DNA of 64,000 bases from Phialocephala subalpina (taxonomy: Eukaryota; Ascomycota; Leotiomycetes; Helotiales; Mollisiaceae): contig FJOG01000020.1 in NCBI GenBank assembly GCA_900073065.1, positions 401,770 to 465,769 of the forward strand. The letters are read 5' to 3'. Numbering within the stretch: position 1 is the first letter of the stretch; every line of letters begins with the position of its first letter. Shown in pieces: positions 12,993 to 24,796 of this stretch. The position numbers and the translations under genes are program-made. Below the pieces are notes generated by a model that saw only the letters and a list, made by a program, of their open reading frames with translations, was not told where the DNA came from and ran no database searches.

Positions 12993-14440
12993 ATGTTGGC
13001 AGTTCGTTCTTTCGCTCCTGCGCGCCAGCAGTGCCTGCGGACAGCAGCCCGCGCCTGGGCTCCCACCTCCGTCCAAGTGAGTGCTTTCTGCCAGCCACTG
13101 CGACTTTACCTGGACTTTACTCTTACTGATGTTTGTCTCTACAGTCTCGACGCACATACGCGACCGACTTCTCGAAGAAGGACAAAGTTGCCAAGTTTCA
13201 CGGACAGAAAGGTTCGGATGTACGGCTAAGCCTCCTTGCGATCGTGAGAATGGACCATGATAGCTATCTACAACTTAGCAATGGACTCAATTGAGCTTGT
13301 GGAGGAAGTTTTCTGGAGTCATAGAGCTGACATTTGCTTAGGGACTGTATACTGTCAGTTTGATTGAGGGAGACGGTATCGGACCCGAGATCTCTCAGTC
13401 TGTGAAGGATATCTTTGCGGCAGCTGGAGTAGGACATGGTTCTCTACGTTTGAAGACAATCTACTAACATACGACAAAGGCACCAATCAAGTGGGAACCA
13501 GTCGATGTCACCCCTACACTGAAGGACGGAAAGACCACCATTCCTTCAGAAACGATTGAAAGTATCGAGAGGAACAAAGTAGCTTTGAAGGGACCTTTGG
13601 CTGTAGGCAGATTCTTTCAATTATGGAGGCAGCTACTGATTGTTACAGACACCAATTGGCAAAGGCCATGTTTCTTTGAACTTGACCCTCCGACGAACTT
13701 TCAACCTCTTCGCCAACGTCCGACCCTGCCGTTCGATCGCGGGTTACAAGACCCCCTACGACAATGTCGACACGGTCCTGATCCGAGAGAACACCGAGGG
13801 AGAGTACTCTGGTATCGAGCACGTTGTTGTGGATGGTGTTGTGCAGAGCATCAAGCTTATCACAAGAGAAGCAAGTGAGCGCGTGCTCCGATTTGCATTC
13901 CAATACGCCGAGGATGTTGGAAGACTAAAGGTCCGTGCTGTCCACAAGGCTACCATCATGAAGATGAGTGATGGTCTTTTCTTGGGAACTGCCGAGCGAG
14001 TGTCCAAGGACTTCCCAAGTGTCGAATTCGACGCTGAGCTTCTCGACAACACCTGCTTGAAGATCGTCACTGACCCTACCCCATACAACGACAAGGTCCT
14101 GGTTATGCCCAACCTTTACGGTGACATTCTCTCAGATATGTGCGCTGGTCTCATCGGTGGTCTTGGTCTTACTCCTTCTGGCAACATTGGAGACGAATGC
14201 TCCATCTTCGAAGCTGTGCACGGTTCCGCACCAGATATCGCTGGCAAGGCTCTCGCTAATCCCACTGCCCTTCTCCTCAGTTCAATCATGATGTTGAGAC
14301 ATATGGAACTGAACGACCATGCTCAACGCATCGAAACTGCGATCTTTGATACCCTTGCGGAAGGAAAGTCGTTGACCGGAGATTTGGGTGGAAAGGCGAA
14401 GACACACGAGTATGCCGGTGCTATCATCAAGCGTTTGTAG
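12993..14440 (+). CDS. IDH1: NAD-dependent isocitrate dehydrogenase subunit 1, mitochondrial
   Basis: Five exons (12993-13076, 13145-13219, 13342-13428, 13480-13602, 13649-14440) give 386 residues. The N-terminus is an Arg/Ala-rich mitochondrial presequence ([20 protein letters not shown]). The mature protein starts the isopropylmalate/isocitrate dehydrogenase fold with [16 protein letters not shown]. It carries [47 protein letters not shown], and [12 protein letters not shown] near the C-terminus. These are typical of the regulatory IDH1-type subunit of the fungal NAD-IDH, which pairs with IDH2 in the TCA cycle (isocitrate to 2-oxoglutarate). Assignment to subunit 1 rather than 2 rests on overall similarity. 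Confidence 0.94.
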
Positions 14441-15020
14441 ATATACCCTCCAGCCGGAGATGTAGAGTGTAAGATTCATAAATGCATGGTGTGATTTGAC
14501 AAAAGAGGCATAAACTTGGCGTTTCTGGAGAGTCCGGAGTATCTATCGCTTTACGCTTTGCCTATTCCGGTGTCATACCGCTTTCCCTATTATCCGAAAA
14601 TTTCAGGGGTTTTGCCAACATGGGAGAATTTTACAGCATCACCGAAATTCAGACAGCTTCGAAAATAAAGTGCATTTATCTATCCAAAAACTCATTTGAC
14701 ATCACGTGGAACTAAACTTCTTGTGCTCCCGAGACTTTTTCTCCATCCCTGTCGTGATTGCCTCCACGTGTCCAACGCATTCGACGAAAAAGCATCGAGT
14801 TTCACAACCGAAGAAACTCCTCAACAAGCTATCTCAACTTTTCTCACATTATCGCCAAAGACTGCTGCACCCAAGACGGTCTACCTAACTTCTCTCGATG
14901 TCTCCCGAAATTGAATCTTATCAAATCCATCTCTTCGCCCCTTGATCTGCCAATCACCCAAAGGCCCCCGGTCCCGACGATAATCTAGAGCCGCAACCTT
15001 GAACCAAGAACCCAGCAAGG
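14441..15020. promoter_or_regulatory. Intergenic region IDH1 to phosphatase
   Basis: This 580-bp stretch contains the IDH1 3' flank and the upstream region of the phosphatase gene. The open frames at 14696-14988 are short, start inconsistently and show no domain. CT-rich leader-like sequence runs up to the ATG at 15021. Two ACGTG-type motifs occur at about 14704 and 14765; no function is assigned. Confidence 0.4.
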
Positions 15021-16768
15021 ATGGCCCTAGAGTCCGCAGCTGTGGCGGCCCTGGCGAGGAACCCCGCAAGAAACAAGGACATCAATAGAGCAAGCCTGCT
15101 CAGCCATAGATATGAAGCTATCCCATCCTCTGACGACCAGCCCCCTCGGGAGTTTCGTTACAGCATCGACTTGCCGGATGATCATCACGTCCTCCTGGGA
15201 GAGCATTTGAAGCAGTTGCAGAGACGGAACAAGAGAGTGTTGATTATGACGATAATGGCTGCTTTCACTCTGTTTGCATTTTTCTACCTGGCTATTTTGT
15301 ACGTTGATACTTTCCTTGTTTTATTCATGGACCAAGTGGTTGCCTCAATTGCCTCTCCTTAGCTAGACAATTGAGAAGCCGATTCCTCTGTTGTGACGAA
15401 GGCTGACACTCAACCAGCAGTGGTAGCCATGGTCTTCCCACGAATGGTTCATGTGACACAGTGGACAGAGGATACGTCTGTGACCCTCAGATCAGTCATA
15501 TCTGGGGTCAATACTCTCCGTACTACGAAGTCCCATCAGCAATCGCTACCGATGTGCCCCAGCAATGTCAAATCACTTTTGTCAACATGCTCTCCCGCCA
15601 TGGTGCTCGGAACCCCACTGCCTCGAAGACCGCAAAATATGAAGCATTGGTAGCCCGAATCCACTCTCAAGCCACGTCTTACGACAAGGATTTTGCTTTC
15701 ATCGAAGAATACAACTACACTCTGGGAGCCGACGACCTTTCCGTCTTCGGCCAAAAACAAATGGTCAACTCTGGCATTAAGTTCTACAACCGCTACCAGA
15801 CCCTCGCCAGGAACATCACCCCTTTCACCCGTTCCTCAGGTGGAGATCGAGTCGTTCAATCCGCTCTCAACTGGACCCAAGGATTCCACGCCACTCGAGT
15901 CCAAGACTCAAACGCAACCACAAACGACAACTATCCCTATAACATCGTCATCATTAGCGAAGACACCGGAAGTAACAACACCCTCAACCACGGTCTCTGC
16001 ACCTCTTTCGAGGATGGCGTCGATTCCACCATCGCCGATGATGCACAAGCAACCTGGCTTTCAATCTTCACACCTAACATCACTGCTCGTTTGAACTTGA
16101 ATTTGCCAGGTGTAAACTTCACCAGCAGCGACACGATCAATTTCATGGATCTCTGTCCTTTCAACACCGTAGCCAATGATTTGGGAACCATTTCCTCATT
16201 CTGTGATCTCATTACTGAGGACGAATGGAAGAGCTACGATTACTACCAATCACTTGGAAAATACTATGGTTACAGTTGGGGCAACCCTCTTGGAGCAACT
16301 CAAGGCATTGGATTCACAAACGAGTTAATAGCTCGTATGACAGACTCCTCAGTAATCGATCACACCTCCACCAACTCAACCCTAGACTCTAACCCCGCCA
16401 CTTTTCCCGTTGGAGGGACAACAGTCTTATACGCGGATTTCAGCCACGACAGTGATATGATCGCAATCTTCTCAGCTATGGGGCTTTATAACTCTACGGC
16501 GCCGTTGTTGAATACGACAATCGAGACCATCGAAGAAACAGAGGGGTTTTCTTCGGCGTGGACGGTGCCGTTTGCTGCGAGAGCTTATTTTGAGAAGATG
16601 AGTTGTGTGGGTTATGATGAGGAGTTGGTTAGGGTGGTGATTAATGACCGAGTGCTGCCGCTAGAGACGTGCGATGGTGACAATCTTGGACGGTGTAGGC
16701 TGAGCAGCTTCGTCAACAGCTTGAATTTTGCTAGAGAAGGGGGTGATTGGGACCAGTGCTTTGTATGA
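15021..16768 (+). CDS. Histidine acid phosphatase (phytase-like), predicted type II membrane-anchored
   Basis: Two exons (15021-15298, 15421-16768) give 541 residues. A soluble N-terminal segment of about 70 residues is followed by one hydrophobic helix (residues about 73-92). After the helix comes a luminal/extracellular start with NGSCDTVDRGYVC, close to the N-terminus of secreted fungal phytases. The catalytic RHGARNP motif puts the nucleophilic His at about residue 153, and the proton-donor HD lies in FSHDSDM near residue 435. Many N-glycosylation sequons and paired cysteines are visible. Family chemistry is phosphomonoester hydrolysis, often of phytate. Unlike classic PhyA there is no cleavable signal peptide, so a membrane-tethered or vacuolar/secretory-pathway enzyme is likely. 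Confidence 0.9.
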
Positions 16769-17317
16769 GCGAGCACGCTGTAGAAACTACCTTGATTAGA
16801 TACCCTAATGCGAGTTCGCAACAGCAAGCTATACGCTGCGCCTCTTGTTTATTGATGCAACATCCTTTTCTAAATGTCCATCCCTTGGGCAGATTTTTGG
16901 CAGGCGGGTCTGCTTGAATTGTCAGATTTAGGGTACGGACTTGCAACGACTCAATGTTATGCCAAAGTGTAAGCTCGCATTTGAAGCTCTATGCATGATC
17001 TACCAAATGCCACCATCTGCAATTCAATGTCCCGAAGAAGGTTCAACAATCATAACCTCACCGTATACCGAGAACTTGTTTGTATGACTTCAATTGCTTT
17101 GCTTCGTTTTATCGGCCCGCGTAATTATAGAAAACATAGCCTGATCCAAGGCCAATCCAAACTCCATGGTATACGCCCCTGAACACATGATGCAATCCCG
17201 CCATTCTAATACGCTCGTCCTGCCATTTCGTGATCCCAGATATACAAAATCCTCCTCAACCGTCGTTCGTCCATTGATCATTGCAGCTCTCACTCACTGA
17301 TGCCCATCAGAATCCGC
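16769..17317. other. Convergent intergenic region phosphatase/ROT1
   Basis: About 550 bp lie between two gene 3' ends. AT-rich 3' UTR-like sequence is present; the small open frames on both strands show no domain or splice pattern. Confidence 0.35.
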
Positions 17318-18211
17318 TCATAACAAGTACGCCGCTCCTCCAAAGATCGTCATTCCAACGCCAGCCCACCAGAGCATATTCAAATCAATCTTATGCAGCA
17401 GAGGCTTCTCGTGCCATTCCCGCTTGATATGCATCGCATTCTTGTTTAGCGGCTCCTCCAACTCTTCTCCCAATCCAGCAGTCCGCTTCGCTTTCTTTCC
17501 TGATGCAGTAGCCGTCGTGGTTGGGTTCATGGTTACGGTCGGAAGCATTTGTGGTGGTGAATAGGCCAGGAACATTGGGTTCATTGGAGAGCCATCGAAT
17601 TGGTAGAGGTCAAGACGGGTCATTTTCGTGTACGCGTCTACGTAGACTTGGTATTTCTCGAAGTTCTCGGTTTGGTTGTATCGTGTGTAGGTAGATGTGT
17701 CGCCAGCGCAGGGGTTGGATTGTAGTTGTCGGCCATCAACTGAAAAGGGGGTCAGATCTAAGGAACCATCTGAGTTCTCAACGAAGGTGCCGTGTTGAAA
17801 TTGCATGATTGCTTGTGGACATGATGGTTTCGTTGCTATTGTTTAATTAGCATCTAGTTCCCGGATAATGTCGTGGTCTGCGTACGGTTTGAAACTGCTC
17901 TGTAATATGCTTCCTCATAGTAACCATCGCTCGTGAAGGAATACGAGATTCCCGTGTGACTTGGCTCGATGAAACTATCGTTCACAGGATTGTAGAAACC
18001 CTATATCCTCATATCAGCCTTCCTGCCCCTCAATTGTCATCGCTGCCAACTCCATCTTTCCCCTGTTCCAAGAATAGCAACGTACCGGCCCTGTTAACAC
18101 CTTCGCGGATTTCGTCGACCATGTTCCAACGAGCTGTGTGTTTATGGCGGAGGCAGAGGATGCGAAGCATGCGCTTGCGATCAGTAGCGACTGTAGGGAG
18201 ATTGAAGCCAT
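17318..18211 (-). CDS. ROT1: ROT1-type ER chaperone
   Basis: Three exons on the minus strand, from ATG 18211 to a stop at 17318, encode about 250 residues. A cleavable signal peptide ([22 protein letters not shown]) precedes the family opening [20 protein letters not shown], which splices to [13 protein letters not shown]. Conserved features include [16 protein letters not shown], an FQHGTFVEN block, N-glycosylation sites, and a C-terminal membrane helix ending GGAAYLL. ROT1 is an essential ER-membrane glycoprotein in yeast, needed for folding of cell-wall and glucan-synthesis proteins. It has the normal length and is divergently paired with the cyclo-ligase gene. Confidence 0.92.
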
Positions 18212-18500
18212 TGTGGTGGTGAAACGAGTGTGTTGAGAGATGGTTGACGTCTGAAGGCGATCAAGATTTGGGGATCGCAATCGAAAACGCAGCACTAGCG
18301 CGTCCTTCTTCAACGCCACCGAAGCAACACCAAAAAACATCCTTGTCCGGCTTTCAAGGCTTGGCACGAGACAACGGCGAGAAAAAGGGCAACCGTGGTA
18401 TGAATACGAGCAAACTTTTCTAATACTATAACTTATGGAGAGCTTCACTGAGGAACGTTGAGAGAAATCGGTCGGGCTTTTCTGGCTTAAGGCACCTGGC
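18212..18500. promoter_or_regulatory. Bidirectional promoter ROT1/cyclo-ligase
   Basis: A 289-bp gap between divergent start codons must hold both promoters. No distinctive element is seen. Confidence 0.45.
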
Positions 18501-19335
18501 ATGGGTGAGGAAAGCAAACCGCAAGACGCATCTTCTGATGCCATGGCTTCAGCAGCTCTATTGAAAGCTACAAAAAAGCAGCTCCGGACTTTGATGAAGC
18601 AGAAACTCTCGAGCATTCCAGCGGAGTCCATTAATACACAGAGTAGGCTCGATAACCCAGCCACAGCAGGTCATTACTGATGCAGCATTAGGTGCTGCTA
18701 TCTTCAAGAATATCACAAGCTTGAAGTCCTACCAAGGAGCAAAGCGAATTGGGGTTTATCTGTCTATGCCCACAGGAGAAGTCCAGACTGATGCTATTGT
18801 ACGCCATGCCCTCAATTCTGGCAAGCAAGTCTTCGTCCCGTATCTCCACAAAGCTCAGAATCCACCATCTGACACCCCACGTTCCGTAATGGACATGGTG
18901 GACCTTCGTTCTCTTCCAGACTATGAATCATTGGAAAGAGATAGCTGGGGAATACCTACTATCAGTGCTGAAACAGTGGGCCAAAGAGAACACACACTAG
19001 AAGACTCGAAGAAGATAACAAAGGGACTGGACTTGATCCTGGTGCCTGGAGTCGCTTTCCAAAGTGATGAATCCACTGGGTTCGTGAAACGCCTTGGTCA
19101 TGGAAAAGGATTCTATGACTACTTCTTGCACAGATATAGAGAGAGTCGACGATCACAGGTGGAGGAACCTTCAAAAGATCCGGGAACAGATGTATTGTTG
19201 TATGGCTTGGCTCTGAAGGAGCAGTTTCTAGAAGCCACCGCCGAAGAAGTGCCCATCGGAGAGCATGACAGCTTGTTGCATGGTCTGGTGGTCGGTGATG
19301 GAAGAATGATCGAGGGTGCCACGAGAGGAGCATAG
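18501..19335 (+). CDS. 5-formyltetrahydrofolate cyclo-ligase (methenyl-THF synthetase)
   Basis: Two exons (18501-18642, 18692-19335) flank a 49-bp intron and give 261 residues. The N-terminus has the basic helix ATKKQLRTLMKQKL. It is followed by AKRIGVYLSMPTGEVQT and HALNSGKQVFVPYL, which form the folate/ATP site. Towards the C-terminus LILVPGVAF and LGHGKGFYDYFL are the family signature. The enzyme converts 5-formyl-THF to 5,10-methenyl-THF with ATP hydrolysis in one-carbon metabolism. The intron was placed to keep NTQSAAIFKN continuous; without it the frame breaks. A second in-frame ATG at 18543 is possible as a start. Confidence 0.92.
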
Positions 19336-19457
19336 AATTCGAGGTCGCTGAATCAGAAAACCTTCCCAACTCCATCACCGGCATTATCGCAAGAATTTTG
19401 GTAATTTTTCGACTTTTGAAGTCCGACTCGATGTCGCAAAACGCCCTTTGGTATCCC

Positions 19458-19848
19458 TTAACCGTTCAGACTCTGGATCAACGACACATTGTCACCCTTC
19501 AACAGAATTTGACCTGCGCACCACATTAGCCAAAACATCTCCATGGTATCCATTCTCAACATACCCAATTGTCTCCTGCTCTCTTCCTTGTCCTTCGTAG
19601 CCTGCTTCACCTCCACAGCATCATCAATCACTAGGTTCATGAATTCGTCAAAACCCTAGATAGCCCCGTCAGCAGGGCTCCATACATATCTGCGGAATAT
19701 TTCTAACCCTGATTCTTCCCTCAATTCTGATCGCCAACTGCTCGTAAAGCCATATTTGAACCGTAGAGTGTTGTTGAAGGAGCTTGAAGATGAAGTTAAT
19801 TGGTGGGAGCAGGACTTTGCGTCCACCTCCTCCGCCGCCTCTATTCAT
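19458..19848 (-). CDS. Small nuclear ribonucleoprotein E (SmE)
   Basis: Three exons on the minus strand encode 95 residues, the normal SmE size. After a Gly-rich start ([20 protein letters not shown]) come the Sm1 motif, with [20 protein letters not shown], and the Sm2 end [15 protein letters not shown]. SmE is one of seven Sm proteins forming the ring around U1, U2, U4 and U5 snRNAs for pre-mRNA splicing. Both introns (about 50 bp each) have clean GT/AG ends. Its 3' end converges closely with the cyclo-ligase gene, only about 120 bp away. Confidence 0.95.
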
Positions 19849-20475
19849 TTTGAATAGTTCTGTTTGGTAAGGGTCTGAGATTCAGGCGACTGCTCAGCTC
19901 TCCAAGACAGGTATGTGGGAAGTCCGTTGACGTTGTTGTCGCGCTGCTTGAGATTCTGCAAAATTCCTGGAAGTCGCGTTTTGAACGGGCAAGGCTGAAC
20001 TCTGCCTAGCTCGCTTGCATTGTAGAGTAAAAGCGGCACACAGATTTCTGGATAGCTACGGAGCTAGAAATAAGAGCAAGGTAATGTCCCAGACCCCAAG
20101 TACTTTACAATAAAGTTCTAGAAATGTCTGCTAAAGATGTGGTATTTCATTTGCTTAATAGGAAGTGTCTTGATTTTATTTGAGACTTTCCTTAGCTTCT
20201 AATGTTCCTAACTACTTGGGACTTTGGGGTGCCGCTTTTTCTTGACACTGCGAGGCTCGCTAGTGACTTATTTCGCGGGTTGCTCTCTCTCCTCCACCTC
20301 AAAACTTCAAAAACAAACAAGATACCCTTCCATTTGCCAACTCTTTCTCGTTCTTTACCAAATACTTTCTACGCGCTCCGAAGCACATTTCAGGCGATTA
20401 TCTGAGCACACCAGTGTCCCCAGAAGCATAGGATATTGAGCGCGCCGGACTCGAGCCCTAAATCTGCCCCTCCAA
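19849..20475. promoter_or_regulatory. Bidirectional promoter SmE/importin
   Basis: About 630 bp between divergent starts. A CT-rich block lies at about 20282-20360, near the importin start. A short A/T-rich core is at 20100-20170. No gene is seen. Confidence 0.45.
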
Positions 20476-23400
20476 ATGGTAGTCATGGCTACAAATGGCA
20501 GTAGCCCCACGGGGGCTTTCGCGCCTGTGCTGAATGCCATGTCGACTATGCGCGTTGGACAGAGGGAACAAAAGAAGGCAGCACATCAGTATTTAGAGAG
20601 CTTCCAGAAATCAGTAGGTCTTCAGAATGGTTGTTGCGCCATAGGTGGTGGTATCATGAGGCTCACCGATTTCGCAGGCGGAGGCATGGCAGATCACCAT
20701 CGGCATCTTGAGCTCCGAAGCAGACGCAGAGGCCAAGTTGTTCGCGGCTACGACGTTGAGGGGAAAGGTAGATACATCAGAGGTTCCATTGAGGAGTGGC
20801 AAGCTGAAAGATATAGATCACCTACGATGTCGGCCAAATCCCAGCAGATGCACTGCCTGCCTTACGAAACCAGGTCCTAGAGCTACTAAAATCGTTCGCG
20901 ACTGGGCCACGACCGATTCGAGTCCAACTGTGTGTGTGCTTGGCTATTCTAGCAATACAAATGACAGGTTGGAAGGATGTGGTGCCAATGGTTGTTTCAA
21001 CATTGGGCAACGACGCCGAGAGTCACGCCTGCATTCTAGACTTTCTCAAAGTCCTTCCCGAAGAGGTCACCGAAGGCCGAAAGATCAATTTGACAGTATG
21101 TGGGCCGAAATACACCATCCTGCGAGCACCTACGACGTTGTGGGTTCGGCGAGAGAATACCTGTATCAGAGTCTAATGCGTCGATTAGGAAGATGAGCTA
21201 CAACAAAGAACACAGGAACTGCTAGGAGATAACGCTGCTTTGGTGGTACAACTACTGATCAGCTACGCACAATCATCAGGTACTGATATCGGAAGCTATT
21301 GGAGAGCGAGGCTAACAAAACACGTCTAGATTCAGCTGCCACAAACCCACAGCTTCTCGAAGTTATTACATCCTGGCTACGCGAAGTACCAGTTGCGGAC
21401 GTTGTGAGCTCCCCACTCTTGAATGTCGTCTTCAGTGCATTGGACAACGACCGATCATTTGAGGCAGCGACAGACTGTCTTTGTGCCATCTTCAAGGAGA
21501 CACGTGAGGTGGACGAATATGTATCGACTATCCAAATCCTCCTACCTCGAGTGGTTGCATTGCGACCTCGGATTGCCCAGGCTCAACAACAAGAAGACAC
21601 AGAAGCATTCAAAGGAATCACTCGCATTTTCGCGGAAGCAGGAGAGGCTTGGGTTGTTCTCATTGCCAGGGAGCCAGTTGGATTCCGACCACTCGTGGAG
21701 GCCGTCTTGGAGTGTGCCGCCAGAGACTTGGATAGGGAGGCTATCGCTCTTACCTTCATCTTCTGGTATGAGCTGAAGCTCTATCTGATTCTGGAGAAAT
21801 ATATCGAAGCTCGAATGCAATACGTCGACATATACTCGAAGCTAGTCGATGTTATGCTAAAACAGCTCGAATATCCCACCCCGGATGGAAACGAGTCAGA
21901 TCTATTCGATGGAGACCGAGAAGCCGAAGAGAAATTCCGGGAGTTTAGACATCACATGGGCGATGTTCTCAAGGATTGTTGCGAGATCATGGGTGTCACA
22001 CAATGCTTGTCCAAGGTTCTTGATGCGATCAAAGCCTGGATGGGCAAATATGCAAACCAAGCAACTGCATCTTCCGTACCCTACTGGCAGCAACTTGAGG
22101 CACCTCTTTTTAGCATGAGAGCGATGGGAAGAATGGTTGATAAGGATGAGGATATAATCCTACCTCAAATCATGCCATTGCTTGTCCAGATTCCTCCTCA
22201 TGAGAAGCTTCGCTTTGCCACAATTATGGTCCTTGGCCGATACACAGAGTGGACTTCGAACCATCCGGAACTCCTAGAACCTCAATTCACCTACATTGTC
22301 GGGTCATTCGAGACAGATTCCAAGGAGATCATCAGAGCTGCCGCCATGTCCATGAAGTTCTTCTGCACAGACTGCAAGCACTTGCTCAGTGGTCAGGTCG
22401 TGCAACTTCAACGTTTCTATGACCAGACGCTTGACAAGCTGCCTAATGTCAGTCAAGAAGAGCTGACCGAGGGAGTTGCTTCTGTTGTTGCAGTGCAGCC
22501 TCCCGACCAAATATTGGGACTTCTGAAGATGTACTGCGATCCACTAGTGACTAGGTTGATGGCGCTTGCGAATCAAGCTACGGATGATGATGGCAAGTTG
22601 GCAGTTGCAGGTAAGCATCTCGTTCTAATTCTATCTAAAGTGCCTCCGCTAATTATGTAGACCACTTGCAATTGATCACCATGTTCATTCAGATAGTCAC
22701 GCCCTACGTGGAGCCTGGGCACGAGAACCCCGGCGTTCAATACTGTCAGGAAATCTTCCCCATTCTGGCAACCATCCTGGAGAACTTTATCACCTTCACT
22801 CCAATCTGTGAGCGAATCTGCCGAAATTGGCGATATATGATCATCTCATATCGCACGGCAATGGCACCTCTCCTTCCTCAGATGGCAAACAAGCTTGCCA
22901 ACGGCTTCGCAACTTCGAAGCAAGGCTGTTTCCTCTGGGTCACAAGCGCTATCTTGCGCGAGTTCTCTGAGGATCGAGAACATGTTGACGAGCAGACGAC
23001 GGAGGCTATATATGCCTTCTTCGAGGCTCAATCGACGAACATGTTGAGAATGATGAGCGATCTGCCTCCGCAAGACCTCCCAGACGTTATTGAGGATTTC
23101 TACCGCTTGCTCCTGGATGCCCTACTCTACTATCCCCACAAGCTGATCCGCTCTGATCTCTTCTCACCCATTTTCCAAGCAGCCGTATCTGCTCTGGCTC
23201 TCGAGCAACGAGACCCGCTCAACGCTACTCTTCACTACATCAGAGACGTCATTGGCTATGGTGGCGATAACCCTCCCAGCTCCAGCAACAGTCCTAATCC
23301 AGCTGAAATCAAGCACACCGTCCAGCAGTTGCTGTTAGCAAATGGAGAGACGCTTGTGAAGCAAATCTTAGCTGGCATGATGATCACCTTTCCCGATGAC

Positions 23401-23691
23401 TGCTTCACTGACGGCAGCGGCGCCCTCCTTGGCCTCTTCGAGCTCATGCCGCAGCAGACTGGCGGATGGGTCGACAAGACGGTCCGTATGCTACCTACTG
23501 GCACCGTGAGCGAACCTGAGATCAACCGACTCATGACTGGCATTCGAGAGCGTCTCTCGCTCGGAACTGATGGTCTTCGCAAGGTCCGCAGTCTTCTACA
23601 GGACTTCACGAACAGTTATCGAAGACGATACGTTGCGCCCAGAGATGGATTGGGCAGGCTCGAGGCCGAGCGCTTCCATTTCAATGCTTGA
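20476..23691 (+). CDS. MTR10: Importin-beta family nuclear transport receptor (MTR10 / transportin-3-like)
   Basis: Six exons (20476-20613, 20678-20767, 20817-21095, 21189-21279, 21330-22610, 22661-23691) join to 969 residues, the expected size. The start has the importin-N pattern (QREQKKAAHQYLESFQKS, then EAWQITIGIL). Tandem HEAT-like helices follow throughout, including the block WMGKYANQATASSVPYWQQL and the C-terminal YRRRYVAPRDGLGRLE. In yeast MTR10 imports SR-like mRNA-binding proteins such as Npl3 and affects tRNA retrograde import; TNPO3 is the animal counterpart. The first ATG (20476) and one three codons later (20485) are both plausible. The gene is intact with no anomalies. Confidence 0.92.
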
Positions 23692-24796
23692 TCTCGCTTT
23701 ACTTTTGCTTTTCTCTTTTTGATGTTGCATGGCATAGCGGGGTGGATGGGTCTGGTTTCATATTGAGCGGCTAGAGCAAGATAGTGCGATCGATGGAAGG
23801 AGTGTGATAGTATGGATGGGTGGATGGTCTGGAGTTTGGTTTTGGCGATCGTTAAGAGTTTGGCGTGAAGTTCCAAAAGCCGTGGGACTTTCAATGCATA
23901 TCCACGGCTTCGGTTGTGGACGCATGCTTGGTAGATGGAATAAGCTAGGAAAAATGTTAAGGTCAAACGGACCAGTGATGGGTGATATTGAGAGCGCTCG
24001 GAGATAATATCGGGATCGAATCGAGGCAACATCGCTTGCGTGCAATGCAATGGAGTTGAATGTGGATCAATTGTCTGGAGTAGAGGTATTGTATGAGCGA
24101 GCCATAAAGCGATGTTGTTGGTATGGATGGAAGTTGAGGGGCACAGTACATAGGGGTGGCTTATGTGTCGTGTCTGGATGGATCAGTCGGTCTCAGATGT
24201 TGAATTACTGTTGATCGATTTGATGTAGCGTAGCGAGATTTTGAATGGAAGCTTCTCCATACGTATTTCTCTTTGTGCTTGACATCCTGTTTACAATATC
24301 TGTTCTTGACATCGCTGTAAACTTTTTAAGAGCCTGCTATGCTAATGTCTGTTCCTGGCATATTGTAAATTTCTTAAAAAATGAGATTCCAATGTCAGCC
24401 CTAGACATTTGATAAGCTTCCTAAGAAAACCTATATTCAGACGTCTATCTTTGATATTTGACAAAGCCCCTAGCAGAATCGGCATCAAATGTTTGTATCA
24501 CGTATAAGTATTCTTCAATGAAGAAATTTTTCATTGCAAAGTCAGGCATGAATGCATCGCGCAACTAATGTACAAGCCGTAAGCTGGGCAGGCAAAGCAA
24601 ATTTTGGAAAGCACCATAAAAGTCCCTCCCGTTTTGGGTCATTGATATCGTGCCACCGCCACCCCATAACTCCACCCCATATGCATCGCTGATTTATGTA
24701 AAAGCACCGCCTGAGTATGTACAGCGCATCGCCCCAATGCACCACCAGCATGTACCACCCGAATACAACGCAGAAAAGAACACCTGAGAGAATGAA
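23692..24796. other. Convergent intergenic region with tandem repeat
   Basis: About 1.1 kb lie between the 3' ends of the importin and the BED-like/Cys6 regulator. The first half is GT-rich 3' flank with no gene. The second half holds the degenerate 48-bp repeat at 24300-24492, described separately. Open frames here lack protein features. Confidence 0.4.
24300..24492. repeat. Degenerate minisatellite, four units of ~48 bp
   Basis: Four consecutive units start near 24301, 24348, 24396 and 24445 and are 47-49 bp long. Each opens with a CTGTTCTTGACAT-like segment, continues with TTGTAAA..TTCCTAAGAAAA-like sequence, and ends in AATGT or ACGT. A partial fifth unit precedes 24300. Divergence between units is high, so this is an old array in non-coding DNA between convergent genes. 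Confidence 0.6.

Noticed and set aside
18643..18666. A 24-bp intron ending at CCACAG in the cyclo-ligase gene
   Set aside because: Too short and leaves the frames out of phase. The 49-bp intron to GCATTAG restores the frame and family alignment.
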